In this document: positions 49,050 to 56,284 of the stretch, one piece after another
Layout: each line of letters opens with the position of its first letter
Numbering within the stretch: position 1 is the first letter of the stretch
Assembly: GCA_902500785.1 (NCBI GenBank)
Contig: CABVRW010000020.1
Location: 1-57,519, forward strand
Length of the DNA stretch: 57,519 nt
Direction of reading: 5' to 3'
Source: an uncultured Nitrospira sp.
GTDB lineage: Bacteria > Nitrospirota > Nitrospiria > Nitrospirales > Nitrospiraceae
The notes under the pieces: generated by a model
What the model saw: the letters and a program-made list of their open reading frames with translations, nothing else
Database searches by the model: none
What the model was told of the DNA's origin: nothing
Made by a program: the position numbers and the translations under genes

Positions 49050-50255
49050 TCACGCAGGACGAACAATTTCCGCTGTGCCGGATGAGAGAATGCGGCCGAC
49101 CATTGCGGGCCTGCCTTTTCGCTCCTTCCTGACGATCTCGCTGACCCGGATAATAGCCCCACGATGCCAGTCCTCGAACCCAGCGTTCGCGGACGATCGT
49201 TCCTTGTCCTGGCGTCCAAGTTCGAACCTCCCTGTCTGATCACATAACCAGACCCTCTTCTCGCCCTTCATAACCCGCAACTCACTCACCACTCGATGGT
49301 AGTCCGTGTTTCGTGACACCAGCGTTTTCCCGTCCTTTCGCAGAATCACATAGGAAAACTTAAGTGCATCTTTGATAAACCCGACTTCTCGATCCACCTG
49401 AGCAATCCAGGCCGGAATCTCCCACTTCCGCTCTTCATGACACCAATCATCCGGCTTTACGAGTGCCGGACATGGCGTATCGTGGAGACAGGGGCTATAA
49501 ACCGAGCAATGCTGCTCCGCGAGCAGGTTATCCCGTACCTGATGCAGGTCCCGTGAAGCCGATCGTAGGGCCGGCTCAATAATCATCAGACTCCCTTCTG
49601 GAGACAGACAGCTCAGCAATTCCCCAATCAACGCCGTCCGCTGCTTGATGGGGTCTGCATTCCCAACGAATAGCTCCGAGAGAATATTCTGAACAATAAT
49701 AAGGTGATACCCGTTCTCTAGCCGGGCCTGACGAAGAACTGATGGGAGTGAGCGTTCGAGATTGCATTCGGTTGTCCGCAAGGGCGAACTCGACTGATTC
49801 TGCCGCTGTGCATTGTAAGTCTGCCACAGTTCAGCACACAGCCTCAGAGCCTGCGGAGAGCGGTCAACTACCGTCATGCGAAGGGACGAAGGAAACGGCC
49901 ACTCCTTCTCATGGCACCAATCGAGCACAGCGAGAGCTCCGGTTCCAGGGCCACCACCGACATCCAACACTCGAAACTCTTCACCCGGCACGGCAGGAGA
50001 CACCGGCTGCAGTTCGTCTAAGAGGAGCTGCACTTTTGCGAGATTCACGGGCACATAATAAGCTAGATAGCTGATACCTAGCTGAGGCTCTTCGAAATAA
50101 GCCCTTCCGACTCCATCACTGCTCCGGGTAAATATTTCGGAGAGCCTGGAGACTCCACCAATAACCGATTGTGGAGTATTGCGGTCGTGATCCAGAATGT
50201 TTATCCTCGCCACCGTGGCGATGGCATTCAACACTGCCGGCGACAATTGGTACAT
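49050..50255 (-). CDS. Rsm22/METTL17-family methyltransferase-like protein
   Basis: A 401-residue member of the Rsm22 family (small ribosomal subunit assembly factors with a SAM-methyltransferase fold). The SAM-binding motif is FRVLDVGGGPGTGALAVLD near residue 94, followed by VVDRSPQALRLC. After the fold comes a cysteine-rich block, C-x5-C-x5-C-x9-C (ending CPALVKPDDWCHEERKW), the position where family members such as METTL17 are reported to hold an Fe-S cluster. GAGAGG eight bases upstream supports the ATG. It diverges from the 82-residue gene; target RNA and catalytic activity are unknown. Confidence 0.85.
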   Translation of the reverse strand: MYQLSPAVLNAIATVARINILDHDRNTPQSVIGGVSRLSEIFTRSSDGVGRAYFEEPQLGISYLAYYVPVNLAKVQLLLDELQPVSPAVPGEEFRVLDVGGGPGTGALAVLDWCHEKEWPFPSSLRMTVVDRSPQALRLCAELWQTYNAQRQNQSSSPLRTTECNLERSLPSVLRQARLENGYHLIIVQNILSELFVGNADPIKQRTALIGELLSCLSPEGSLMIIEPALRSASRDLHQVRDNLLAEQHCSVYSPCLHDTPCPALVKPDDWCHEERKWEIPAWIAQVDREVGFIKDALKFSYVILRKDGKTLVSRNTDYHRVVSELRVMKGEKRVWLCDQTGRFELGRQDKERSSANAGFEDWHRGAIIRVSEIVRKERKGRPAMVGRILSSGTAEIVRPA

Positions 50256-50271
50256 AGAATCGGCCTCTCGG

Positions 50272-50301
50272 TTGACCCTCCAAAGCGTGCTGCGGTATTC
50301 T
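50272..50301 (+). promoter_or_regulatory. promoter of the 82-residue gene
   Basis: TTGACC (50272-50277) and TATTCT (50296-50301) are 18 bases apart. The predicted start near 50308 gives a leader of about 15 bases with AAGGAG. Confidence 0.55.
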
Positions 50302-50322
50302 GCTCATGAAGGAGTACTTCAC

Positions 50323-50571
50323 ATGACTGACCCTATTTTACAAGCCTATCGAGAGGTGGAAATGGCCATGGAGCGCTTTACGCTCGTTCTGCATGACCAT
50401 GTCGATCATCTCCGCAAGACCGAAGCCCCTGGCTCCGACAAGCTGCACCGTATGGCCAATGGCACCAAAGCTATGCGTGATAGCGCATCAATCTATTTGT
50501 CCTATGCCAAATACGTCGCTCACGGGATGCCGGAAAGCCCTGATCTGGTCGAGGAAGATCTTCAAGGCTAA
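50323..50571 (+). CDS. small helical unknown protein (82 residues)
   Basis: I do not recognise the family. The 82-residue product is predicted to be mostly alpha-helical and charged (LQAYREVEMAMERFTLVLHD; SDKLHRMANGTKAMRDSASI), without a signal peptide. The ATG at 50323 has AAGGAG eight bases upstream and a promoter at 50272-50301; the frame is open upstream to 50197 but that part overlaps the divergent gene. A strong bidirectional terminator follows at 50604. Confidence 0.7.
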   Translation: MTDPILQAYREVEMAMERFTLVLHDHVDHLRKTEAPGSDKLHRMANGTKAMRDSASIYLSYAKYVAHGMPESPDLVEEDLQG

Positions 50572-50603
50572 GACGGCCACATTCAAGCATCTCTCCAAAC
50601 GCA

Positions 50604-50646
50604 CAGGGCCCGTTCGGTTATACCGAACGGGCCCTGCTGTTTTGGT
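50604..50646. terminator. strong terminator between the small gene and the oxidoreductase operon
   Basis: A perfect 15-base-pair stem (50604-50618 with 50622-50636, GC-rich) closes a three-base loop and is followed by CTGTTTTGG on the plus strand. It lies 33 bases from the small gene's stop and 29 bases from the convergent alpha-subunit stop, so it can serve both. Confidence 0.88.
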
Positions 50647-50664
50647 TCAAACGTGCTTCTCAGC

Positions 50665-52011
50665 CTAAATACTACGCATAAAATGCCCCATGGCTTCATG
50701 GTCAGCGGCTGATGCACCCATGACCTGTGACATCGCAACGTTTGTCGACTTCTTCCCTGTCAAACCAGACTCGACTTCATCCACAATCAATTCCACCGGC
50801 ATCGACTGGCCACCATAAACTCTTGGACCACCGATGATTTTTGCGTTCGAGAAACCGTAAATGGCTGTGGCCACTTCTTTGGCCAGCCATCCAACGTAGT
50901 TGAATTCCGGGACGACAATCAACTTGGCTTTTCCACAGAGTTTGCGCAACTCCTGAGTTGGGAATGGACGAAGCGATCGAATCTTGATCAAGCCAATCTT
51001 GATGCCCTTCTCTGCACAAATGCGCACTGCCTCACGCGACTGAGCAGCTGCACTACCCGAAGCGATAATGACCGCCTCGGCATCATCCACGTTCTCAGCC
51101 GTGAGCAAGCCACCCATGTACTGGTTGATGTATTTACGAGAACGCTCGACGGCCGCCCAGACCTCCTGTTGCCACACCGCGTGGATGTTGTAGGCCATAA
51201 AATTTGACTTCTGAACCGGGGCGTCACGGGAGAGTCTGGCCGGAGGATTCTCAGCATCAAGGACGGGTACCGCTCCTCGCCATGGCTCCCGAGGAGGGAG
51301 CTTCATCCCACGATCTTGCATGCGGACATAGCCTCTGGCGTGGGTAACGAAAAATCCATCGCAACACACACCGACAGGTAGAGTGACATCATTCTTCTCA
51401 CTAATGACAAACCCGGCCAACGTGAAGTCATACATGTCTTGCTGATTCTCAGCATGGAATACAATCATCCCACAATTGAGCAGATACGATACTTCAATAT
51501 TATCGGGCTGAATCGCCAGCGGCGCATTCACCACACGACAGGTAAACATGGCCACCACCGGTAGCCGGTGCCCTGGCCAAGAAGCAATCCCTTCCAGCCC
51601 TCTCAAAGTCCCCGGACCGGCGGTCGCAGTATAACAACGAACTCCCGCTCGAGACCCACCGGCAATAGCCGCCATGACGCCGACTTCTTCTTCTCCGCGG
51701 TAATATTCTTTTACATAGCCTTCACCGTACAACACACCCACTAGCTGCATGGTTTCGCTTTGTGGGGTAATGGGATAGGCAATGGCAAGATCGACGTTCG
51801 ACCGGCGGATCGCTTCTTTTGCAGCCTCGCTGCCCGTTATAAACTCCTTGGTACGAGGGGCTTCCAGAAACATATATTCAGGTGTTACGACCTTCTGCTG
51901 CTTTGCATCCGCGTGCGGATCCTTCTTCGCCTCAACCTTAGGAGCAGACACGCTCGTGATAGGATCGCCCTGAGGATTGGTTTTTTGTTGGGGCTCCAAT
52001 GCTTCGCTCAT
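50665..52011 (-). CDS. 2-oxoacid:ferredoxin oxidoreductase, alpha subunit
   Basis: Subunit of the thiamine-dependent enzyme that carboxylates acetyl-CoA or succinyl-CoA with reduced ferredoxin, a key step in the reductive TCA cycle. The 448-residue protein has a charged N-terminal extension of about 55 residues, then the alpha-subunit core: AIAYPITPQSETMQ, YRGEEEVGVMAAIAGGSRAG, TATAGPGTLRGLEGIA and a C-terminal transketolase-like domain (LIKIRSLRPFPTQELRKL). It is the last gene of a five-gene operon. Sequence alone does not show whether the complex uses pyruvate or 2-oxoglutarate. Confidence 0.92.
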   Translation of the reverse strand: MSEALEPQQKTNPQGDPITSVSAPKVEAKKDPHADAKQQKVVTPEYMFLEAPRTKEFITGSEAAKEAIRRSNVDLAIAYPITPQSETMQLVGVLYGEGYVKEYYRGEEEVGVMAAIAGGSRAGVRCYTATAGPGTLRGLEGIASWPGHRLPVVAMFTCRVVNAPLAIQPDNIEVSYLLNCGMIVFHAENQQDMYDFTLAGFVISEKNDVTLPVGVCCDGFFVTHARGYVRMQDRGMKLPPREPWRGAVPVLDAENPPARLSRDAPVQKSNFMAYNIHAVWQQEVWAAVERSRKYINQYMGGLLTAENVDDAEAVIIASGSAAAQSREAVRICAEKGIKIGLIKIRSLRPFPTQELRKLCGKAKLIVVPEFNYVGWLAKEVATAIYGFSNAKIIGGPRVYGGQSMPVELIVDEVESGLTGKKSTNVAMSQVMGASAADHEAMGHFMRSI

Positions 52012-52050
52012 TATTGCACCTCTTGACTGTATCGCCTTAGCCTAAAACTC

Positions 52051-52836
52051 CTAACCTTCTCGCTTCATCTGCTCCGCTGAGTGGCCAAATGTAGCCGCGC
52101 TGCCAACGCCTGCAGCAGAGGGCATAAAGGTCATAGGATTTGTATGCGTCTTCCCGTTATGGACCTTGGACTGAGTTCCGGTGAACCGCACATTCTCGCC
52201 ATTGTCCGGCAACTTAATGCCCATTTCTTCGCGAACCTTCTTAAAGATCTGTGCGGTCTTCTTCAGCTTCAACGTGTCCGAGTCTCGAATCGTAAGCATG
52301 GCATCTTCATGCCCTTGCTCAGCGCAGATGGCCATGGTGCAGCAATTGGTCCCCGCACGAATCATTTTCAGCGTGAGATTGGCATAGTGACAGTGAACGC
52401 CGATGAAAACACAGGCTTCAATTTTATTTCCCCAAATCGTGAGATTGGGATGGTTCGGATTGATGACCTCTTCGGGATCGATTTTTGGATACTTGGGTCG
52501 ATAGTCCGGCATGGGAATAATCATCACATCGGGAATCTGCGCAGCAATTTCAAGAACTGCTTTCGCCTTTTCGACGGCATGGTTGTTCCAAGCCCACAAG
52601 ACGAGAGGCCCCGGGAAGATTGTCGCATTGGGGCTCGTCAGCATTTTCCGAGCCATCTCCTCAATCACTGTATCTTCATTGGGCTCCAGCAATCCATAAT
52701 ATAGCCCCTGCCCAGGGTCAGGCAGCGCCACTCCCATCTGAGCCGCTGACGGTGGATGGAACCCCGCTGGTCCCGGCACGATAATCCGCTCTCTCGTATC
52801 TTGCGTCGTTCCCACGCCCGTTCCCCTTTCGTCCAA
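52051..52836 (-). CDS. 2-oxoacid:ferredoxin oxidoreductase, epsilon-type subunit (CODH beta-like)
   Basis: A 261-residue protein of the kind found as the fifth subunit of oxidoreductases in Hydrogenobacter- and Nitrospira-type operons and sometimes annotated as carbon monoxide dehydrogenase beta-like. Recognisable stretches are GLLEPNEDTVIEEMARKML, ATIFPGPLVLWAWNNHA, ACVFIGVHCHYANLTLKMIR and CAEQGHEDAMLTIRDSDTLK. It contains Cys and His residues that could bind a metal, but no standard cluster motif. It starts directly after the delta-subunit stop. Its exact role in the complex is not known to me. Confidence 0.82.
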   Translation of the reverse strand: MDERGTGVGTTQDTRERIIVPGPAGFHPPSAAQMGVALPDPGQGLYYGLLEPNEDTVIEEMARKMLTSPNATIFPGPLVLWAWNNHAVEKAKAVLEIAAQIPDVMIIPMPDYRPKYPKIDPEEVINPNHPNLTIWGNKIEACVFIGVHCHYANLTLKMIRAGTNCCTMAICAEQGHEDAMLTIRDSDTLKLKKTAQIFKKVREEMGIKLPDNGENVRFTGTQSKVHNGKTHTNPMTFMPSAAGVGSAATFGHSAEQMKREG

Positions 52837-53160
52837 TTACCCAACTACAGGGCTGACCAATGCCGCCGTCGTGCTTTTTTCCCCATAGGTAATGTTGTCG
52901 GTCAATGCCGCCACCGGCAGCTGGTCGATCATAATCATTTTAATGGCATTATTCTTCGCCATATTGTCGCAGACCCATACGCATTGGGCGCATCCCTTGC
53001 ACCGATCCACTGCCACGTAGGCCGAACCGTACTTAAACCCTTTGTCCTTGCCCATCTCATCGCTATACAGGATGGTATTGGCTTCTGGGCAATATTGCGT
53101 GCAGAGCTTGCAACTCTTCGCGGCACAGATCTCAACGCTGATATCGGCTACGAGATACAT
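52837..53160 (-). CDS. 2-oxoacid:ferredoxin oxidoreductase, delta subunit (ferredoxin-like)
   Basis: Two-cluster ferredoxin-type subunit of 107 residues that passes electrons between the catalytic subunits and external ferredoxin. Motifs are CAAKSCKLCTQYCPEA (first cluster) and CKGCAQCVWVCDNMAK (second cluster). The second motif lacks the usual proline after the last cysteine. It lies between the gamma and epsilon genes; its stop abuts the epsilon start. Confidence 0.9.
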   Translation of the reverse strand: MYLVADISVEICAAKSCKLCTQYCPEANTILYSDEMGKDKGFKYGSAYVAVDRCKGCAQCVWVCDNMAKNNAIKMIMIDQLPVAALTDNITYGEKSTTAALVSPVVG

Positions 53161-53185
53161 GAGAACTCCTTGTCCTTGACCGGGA

Positions 53186-53905
53186 TTACGCGGTGACGCT
53201 CTCCACCGCTTCCGAACGCTTCACGGATGGGGCCGCCCATCCATTGTCCACCGCATAATTCCAGCCAGCTCGAATAACTGCCACATTCTTCTCGATCAAC
53301 TCTTGCTTCTTTTTGAATTTCCTCTCGACGACGCTGTCCAACGCGGCAGTGCCACCAGAGACGACGAAACCCTTTCCGAGGAACCGATCTTTCACGGATT
53401 GCTCCAACGCCTCGACCGAGGTCAACCCCGTGATAGCCCCAATGCAGCCCATCAAGGCCATGTTCGTGGCGAGGTCCATTCCCGCGACCTCAAGAGAAAG
53501 CTTGGTAGCCGGGAAATAGTAAAGCTTCGCATGCCGCTCTTCGAGCTCACGCGCCTGGTCTCGATGAAGCTTCATCGGGCCATCATTGTTGATCAAGGCA
53601 ATCCCGTTTTCCTTCAAGCCAAAATAGAACGGCATCGTATACGACTTGCCGTGCGTGATGACCTGCGGGTGGAAGATAATGATGATATGCGGGAAGGTGA
53701 TCTCGCCGATTTCGTATATGGGCTCGTCCGACACTCTGACATAACTCTCGACGGGCGCCATACGCTTTTCTGATCCGTAAAAAGGAACGATCGTACTTTC
53801 TCCTCCGGCATGGATGACTGCCGTACTCAGAATGTGCGAGCCGGTCACAACCCCCTGGCCGCCGACACCCGCCATACGAATATTGAACCGTGTCGCCATA
53901 CTCAA
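53186..53905 (-). CDS. 2-oxoacid:ferredoxin oxidoreductase, gamma subunit
   Basis: Gamma domain of the 2-oxoacid oxidoreductase family, 239 residues, opening with the hallmark GVGGQGVVTGSHILSTAVIH and YGSEKRMAPVESYVRVSD. The core matches the 180-residue gamma family; a C-terminal extension of about 50 residues (FKKKQELIEKNVAVIRAGWN) is extra. It lies 17 bases downstream of the beta gene and 25 upstream of delta. Confidence 0.91.
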   Translation of the reverse strand: MSMATRFNIRMAGVGGQGVVTGSHILSTAVIHAGGESTIVPFYGSEKRMAPVESYVRVSDEPIYEIGEITFPHIIIIFHPQVITHGKSYTMPFYFGLKENGIALINNDGPMKLHRDQARELEERHAKLYYFPATKLSLEVAGMDLATNMALMGCIGAITGLTSVEALEQSVKDRFLGKGFVVSGGTAALDSVVERKFKKKQELIEKNVAVIRAGWNYAVDNGWAAPSVKRSEAVESVTA

Positions 53906-53922
53906 TCCTCCTTAAACGTTGC

Positions 53923-54822
53923 TCAGGCCTTGGGGAGCCCGGGAGCGGGAGCAGCCGGCTTCGGGAGAAATTCCTTGTAGCCATACCGTTCCGTGAGAAA
54001 TTGCTTCGCTTCGTCGGTAATGTATTCGGAGAACTGATAGCGATCGTTTTCAACGTTCTTCGCATCTTCCATGACCTTATCGGTCGGGATGGCATACTCA
54101 ATGTTACATGACGTATAGGCCTGAATGTATGTTGATCCCACCTCTCTGGCGATCAACACGGCCTTCTTAATGACGCTCTCTACACGGCGAGGATTGTTCG
54201 GCACCACCGTCGCGACGTAGGCACAACCGGCAACCTTCGCCATCTGCAGCATATCCATCTTCTCAAACTTTTTCCCTAGCGGAGCCATCTTGAGTACGGC
54301 GCCGCGATTCGTCATGCCGCTCTCCTGCCCACCGGTGTTCCCATAGACTTCATTGTCCAGCATGATCGTCGTGAACCGTTCCTTGCGGAACCAGGAGTGG
54401 AGGACCTGCTGAAATCCGATATCAGCCGTGCCGCCGTCACCGGCCATGACGACCACATCCTTCGGCTTATCACCGAATCGAAGGCGCAGACCACGGGACA
54501 ACCCGCTCGCCACACCATTCTGGTCACCATAATTACCGTAGACAAAGGGAATGGCGGCTTGCGAAATCGCGAGGCGTCCGCAGCCGGCTGTCCCAACGGT
54601 GATGGTATCCTCTGGATTGGGGAATGCAATCATGGCGAGTCTGATGAAGAGGGTCATCGCACAACCAGCACACATGGGGTGCTCTTCCAGCACTTCTTTG
54701 AACGAACCCATTTGCGATACGGAAACTTTTTTTCCGAAGGGACCATGTTCAACCATGTCCCGATATTCTTTCGGCATGAACTTTTCAAAGCCACTTGAAA
54801 ACTTGACGTAATCAAGGCTCAT
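53923..54822 (-). CDS. 2-oxoacid:ferredoxin oxidoreductase, beta subunit
   Basis: Thiamine-diphosphate-binding subunit, 299 residues. It has the cluster-binding CAGCAM near residue 52, AGCGR near 81, and the TPP motif MAGDGGTADIGFQQVLHSWF followed by LDNEVYGNTGGQESG. It is the first gene of the operon beta-gamma-delta-epsilon-alpha, behind a TATAAT box at 54954-54959, and supplies the ferredoxin-dependent carboxylation that the rTCA block at 33.8-46.1 kb lacks. Confidence 0.93.
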   Translation of the reverse strand: MSLDYVKFSSGFEKFMPKEYRDMVEHGPFGKKVSVSQMGSFKEVLEEHPMCAGCAMTLFIRLAMIAFPNPEDTITVGTAGCGRLAISQAAIPFVYGNYGDQNGVASGLSRGLRLRFGDKPKDVVVMAGDGGTADIGFQQVLHSWFRKERFTTIMLDNEVYGNTGGQESGMTNRGAVLKMAPLGKKFEKMDMLQMAKVAGCAYVATVVPNNPRRVESVIKKAVLIAREVGSTYIQAYTSCNIEYAIPTDKVMEDAKNVENDRYQFSEYITDEAKQFLTERYGYKEFLPKPAAPAPGLPKA

Positions 54823-55295
54823 AAGGACTCCCTCCCTTTTATAAGCTGATGACTTTGTTCGGGCCTACGACAAGAGGACCAGAAAAAGCCAGGTGCAGAT
54901 TATATCGACGTTATTTGGCCTGAGTACTGAACTGTGTCCCTGACACGGAAAGGATTATAGCTTTCTTCTTACTTTCTTTATCTCGCCGCCAAGTGTAACA
55001 AAGCGTGAAAAAATCTGTCAATCGCAACCATCACGTCAAAAACAGAAGAGCCTGTCGCTCCGAGACAATGGCAAGTCTATAGAGTCCACAAAAGCATTGC
55101 AACTTTGCATAAGACCCACACTGGACGAAAGAAGGCCTAGTAGAAACATGTGCGCTAGGCCCTTGGCCCCAACTCCGCTCGAATGCGAAGATTTAGCCTT
55201 CGAAGAAGGAATCGTGCGCCACTCAATTCAGTTGCAGTTCACCGGAGAAGCGGGTAAAGATTGTTGCTTAATGCGTTTCGGTCTACACTGCACCT
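54823..55295. other. divergent intergenic region with promoters and hairpins
   Basis: This 473-base gap holds a perfect TATAAT on the minus strand (54959-54954) for the oxidoreductase operon, without a good -35. Next to the predicted start lies the dyad GTGTC-CCT-GACAC (54934-54946), which could be an operator or a 5'-end hairpin. A further hairpin GGCCTAG/CTAGGCC spans 55134-55161. The plus-strand promoter for the MetV-like gene is listed separately. No gene is supported. Confidence 0.45.
55261..55289 (+). promoter_or_regulatory. promoter of the MetV-like gene, leaderless arrangement
   Basis: TTGTTG (55261-55266) and TACACT (55284-55289) are exactly 17 bases apart. The ATG at 55296 lies seven bases after the -10, at the expected transcription start, and no ribosome-binding site precedes it. 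Confidence 0.45.
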
Positions 55296-55544
55296 ATGCC
55301 TATACGAGTACTTGTTCCAGGAGAAGACCATGGCGAGCAGCATGTGGGAGGGGTACACAAGCGCCCACCGATCCCGGATGGCTCGCTCAAAGCCGAATGC
55401 CCCAAATTCATGAGCCACGGCCCATGTGGAGGCGTTCGCAAAGGTGGATTCTGCGAAGTCTATCCGGAAATGACGTGTCCGTGGGTCACGCTCTACCACA
55501 AACTGAATGAACTGGACCAGTTGGAGTGGATGAAACAAGTCTGA
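55296..55544 (+). CDS. stand-alone MTHFR C-terminal (MetV-like) cysteine-motif protein
   Basis: An 82-residue protein that corresponds to the cysteine-rich module of the methylenetetrahydrofolate reductase C-terminal family (PF12225; MetV of acetogens). The motif is CPKFMSHGPCGGVRKGGFCE followed by VYPEMTCPW, giving four conserved cysteines that could bind zinc or an Fe-S cluster. Full MetV proteins are about 200 residues, so only the core motif is kept. No metF is next to it; queF follows 21 bases downstream. It diverges from the ferredoxin oxidoreductase operon. Confidence 0.72.
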   Translation: MPIRVLVPGEDHGEQHVGGVHKRPPIPDGSLKAECPKFMSHGPCGGVRKGGFCEVYPEMTCPWVTLYHKLNELDQLEWMKQV

Positions 55545-55565
55545 CTATGGAAGGTGGGGTGAACG

Positions 55566-55994
55566 GTGACAGGGAAGGACAGCAAGAAACGAACGCAAGA
55601 CAGAGCAACGACAAGGCTGGGATACAATGAGCGGCATGCCAAGAGTGGAATTTCCGCTCCTCTGCCCGACATCGAAACCTTCCCCAACCAATACAAAGGT
55701 TATGAAATTACGATCGTCATTCCCGAGTACACTGCAATTTGCCCCAAAACCAACCTGCCGGACTTCGGAACCATCACTCTTCACTACAAGCCGGACAAGT
55801 ATTGCCTCGAGCTGAAGGCTCTCAAAATGTATGTCCATGCCTACAGAAATATAGGTATTTTCTACGAAAATGCCGTCAACCGGATTCTCCAGGACGTTGT
55901 ACGCGCTTGCCGGCCGGTCATGGCCACAGTGACCGGTGAATTCGCCGCTCGTGGGGGCCTGCGTAGTGTGATCGAGGCAAAGTATCCGGCATAA
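55566..55994 (+). CDS. queF: NADPH-dependent preQ1 synthase
   Basis: QueF reduces preQ0 nitrile to preQ1 in queuosine biosynthesis. The 142-residue unimodular type has the catalytic cysteine in YTAICPKTNLPDFGTITLHY, the family's LELKALKMYVHAYRNIGIFY motif and ENAVNRILQDVV. It starts at GTG 55566 with a GGGG stretch six bases upstream; the first 30 residues are variable and a later start is possible. It follows the MetV-like gene by 21 bases and is probably co-transcribed. Confidence 0.95.
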   Translation: MTGKDSKKRTQDRATTRLGYNERHAKSGISAPLPDIETFPNQYKGYEITIVIPEYTAICPKTNLPDFGTITLHYKPDKYCLELKALKMYVHAYRNIGIFYENAVNRILQDVVRACRPVMATVTGEFAARGGLRSVIEAKYPA

Positions 55995-56284
55995 ATCGCC
56001 TGCCGGCGCATGCCAAGGAGAACCACCGCAACCACTTCTACGATACTTGCCCCGCTTCTTAGGCCTCATCTGGCCACCCAGTCGCCCTTATCCCTGAATC
56101 ACTGCGCTCCTGCCCTACCTATTCCACATTTTTCATATTCATCATGTTGCCTCCCTGAAATCGCGAACGCCTAAAGTCCTGCCGCCAATCCACCGAAATC
56201 AGATCGTCAAGGTGCAGCACGGGCGGGCACAGCTCACACGCACATCACCACTGAGTCGCTCTTGAGCAAGAAGAGGACGTCGTT
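55995..56284. other. gap of about 290 bases before the cytochrome-porin gene
   Basis: No gene, strong hairpin or clear promoter is visible. The last 20 bases carry AGAGG, the likely ribosome-binding site of the next gene. Confidence 0.4.

Noticed and set aside
48961-49239. Plus-strand frame of 92 codons opposite the end of the Rsm22-like gene
   Set aside because: Antisense to a well-supported gene and without recognisable features.
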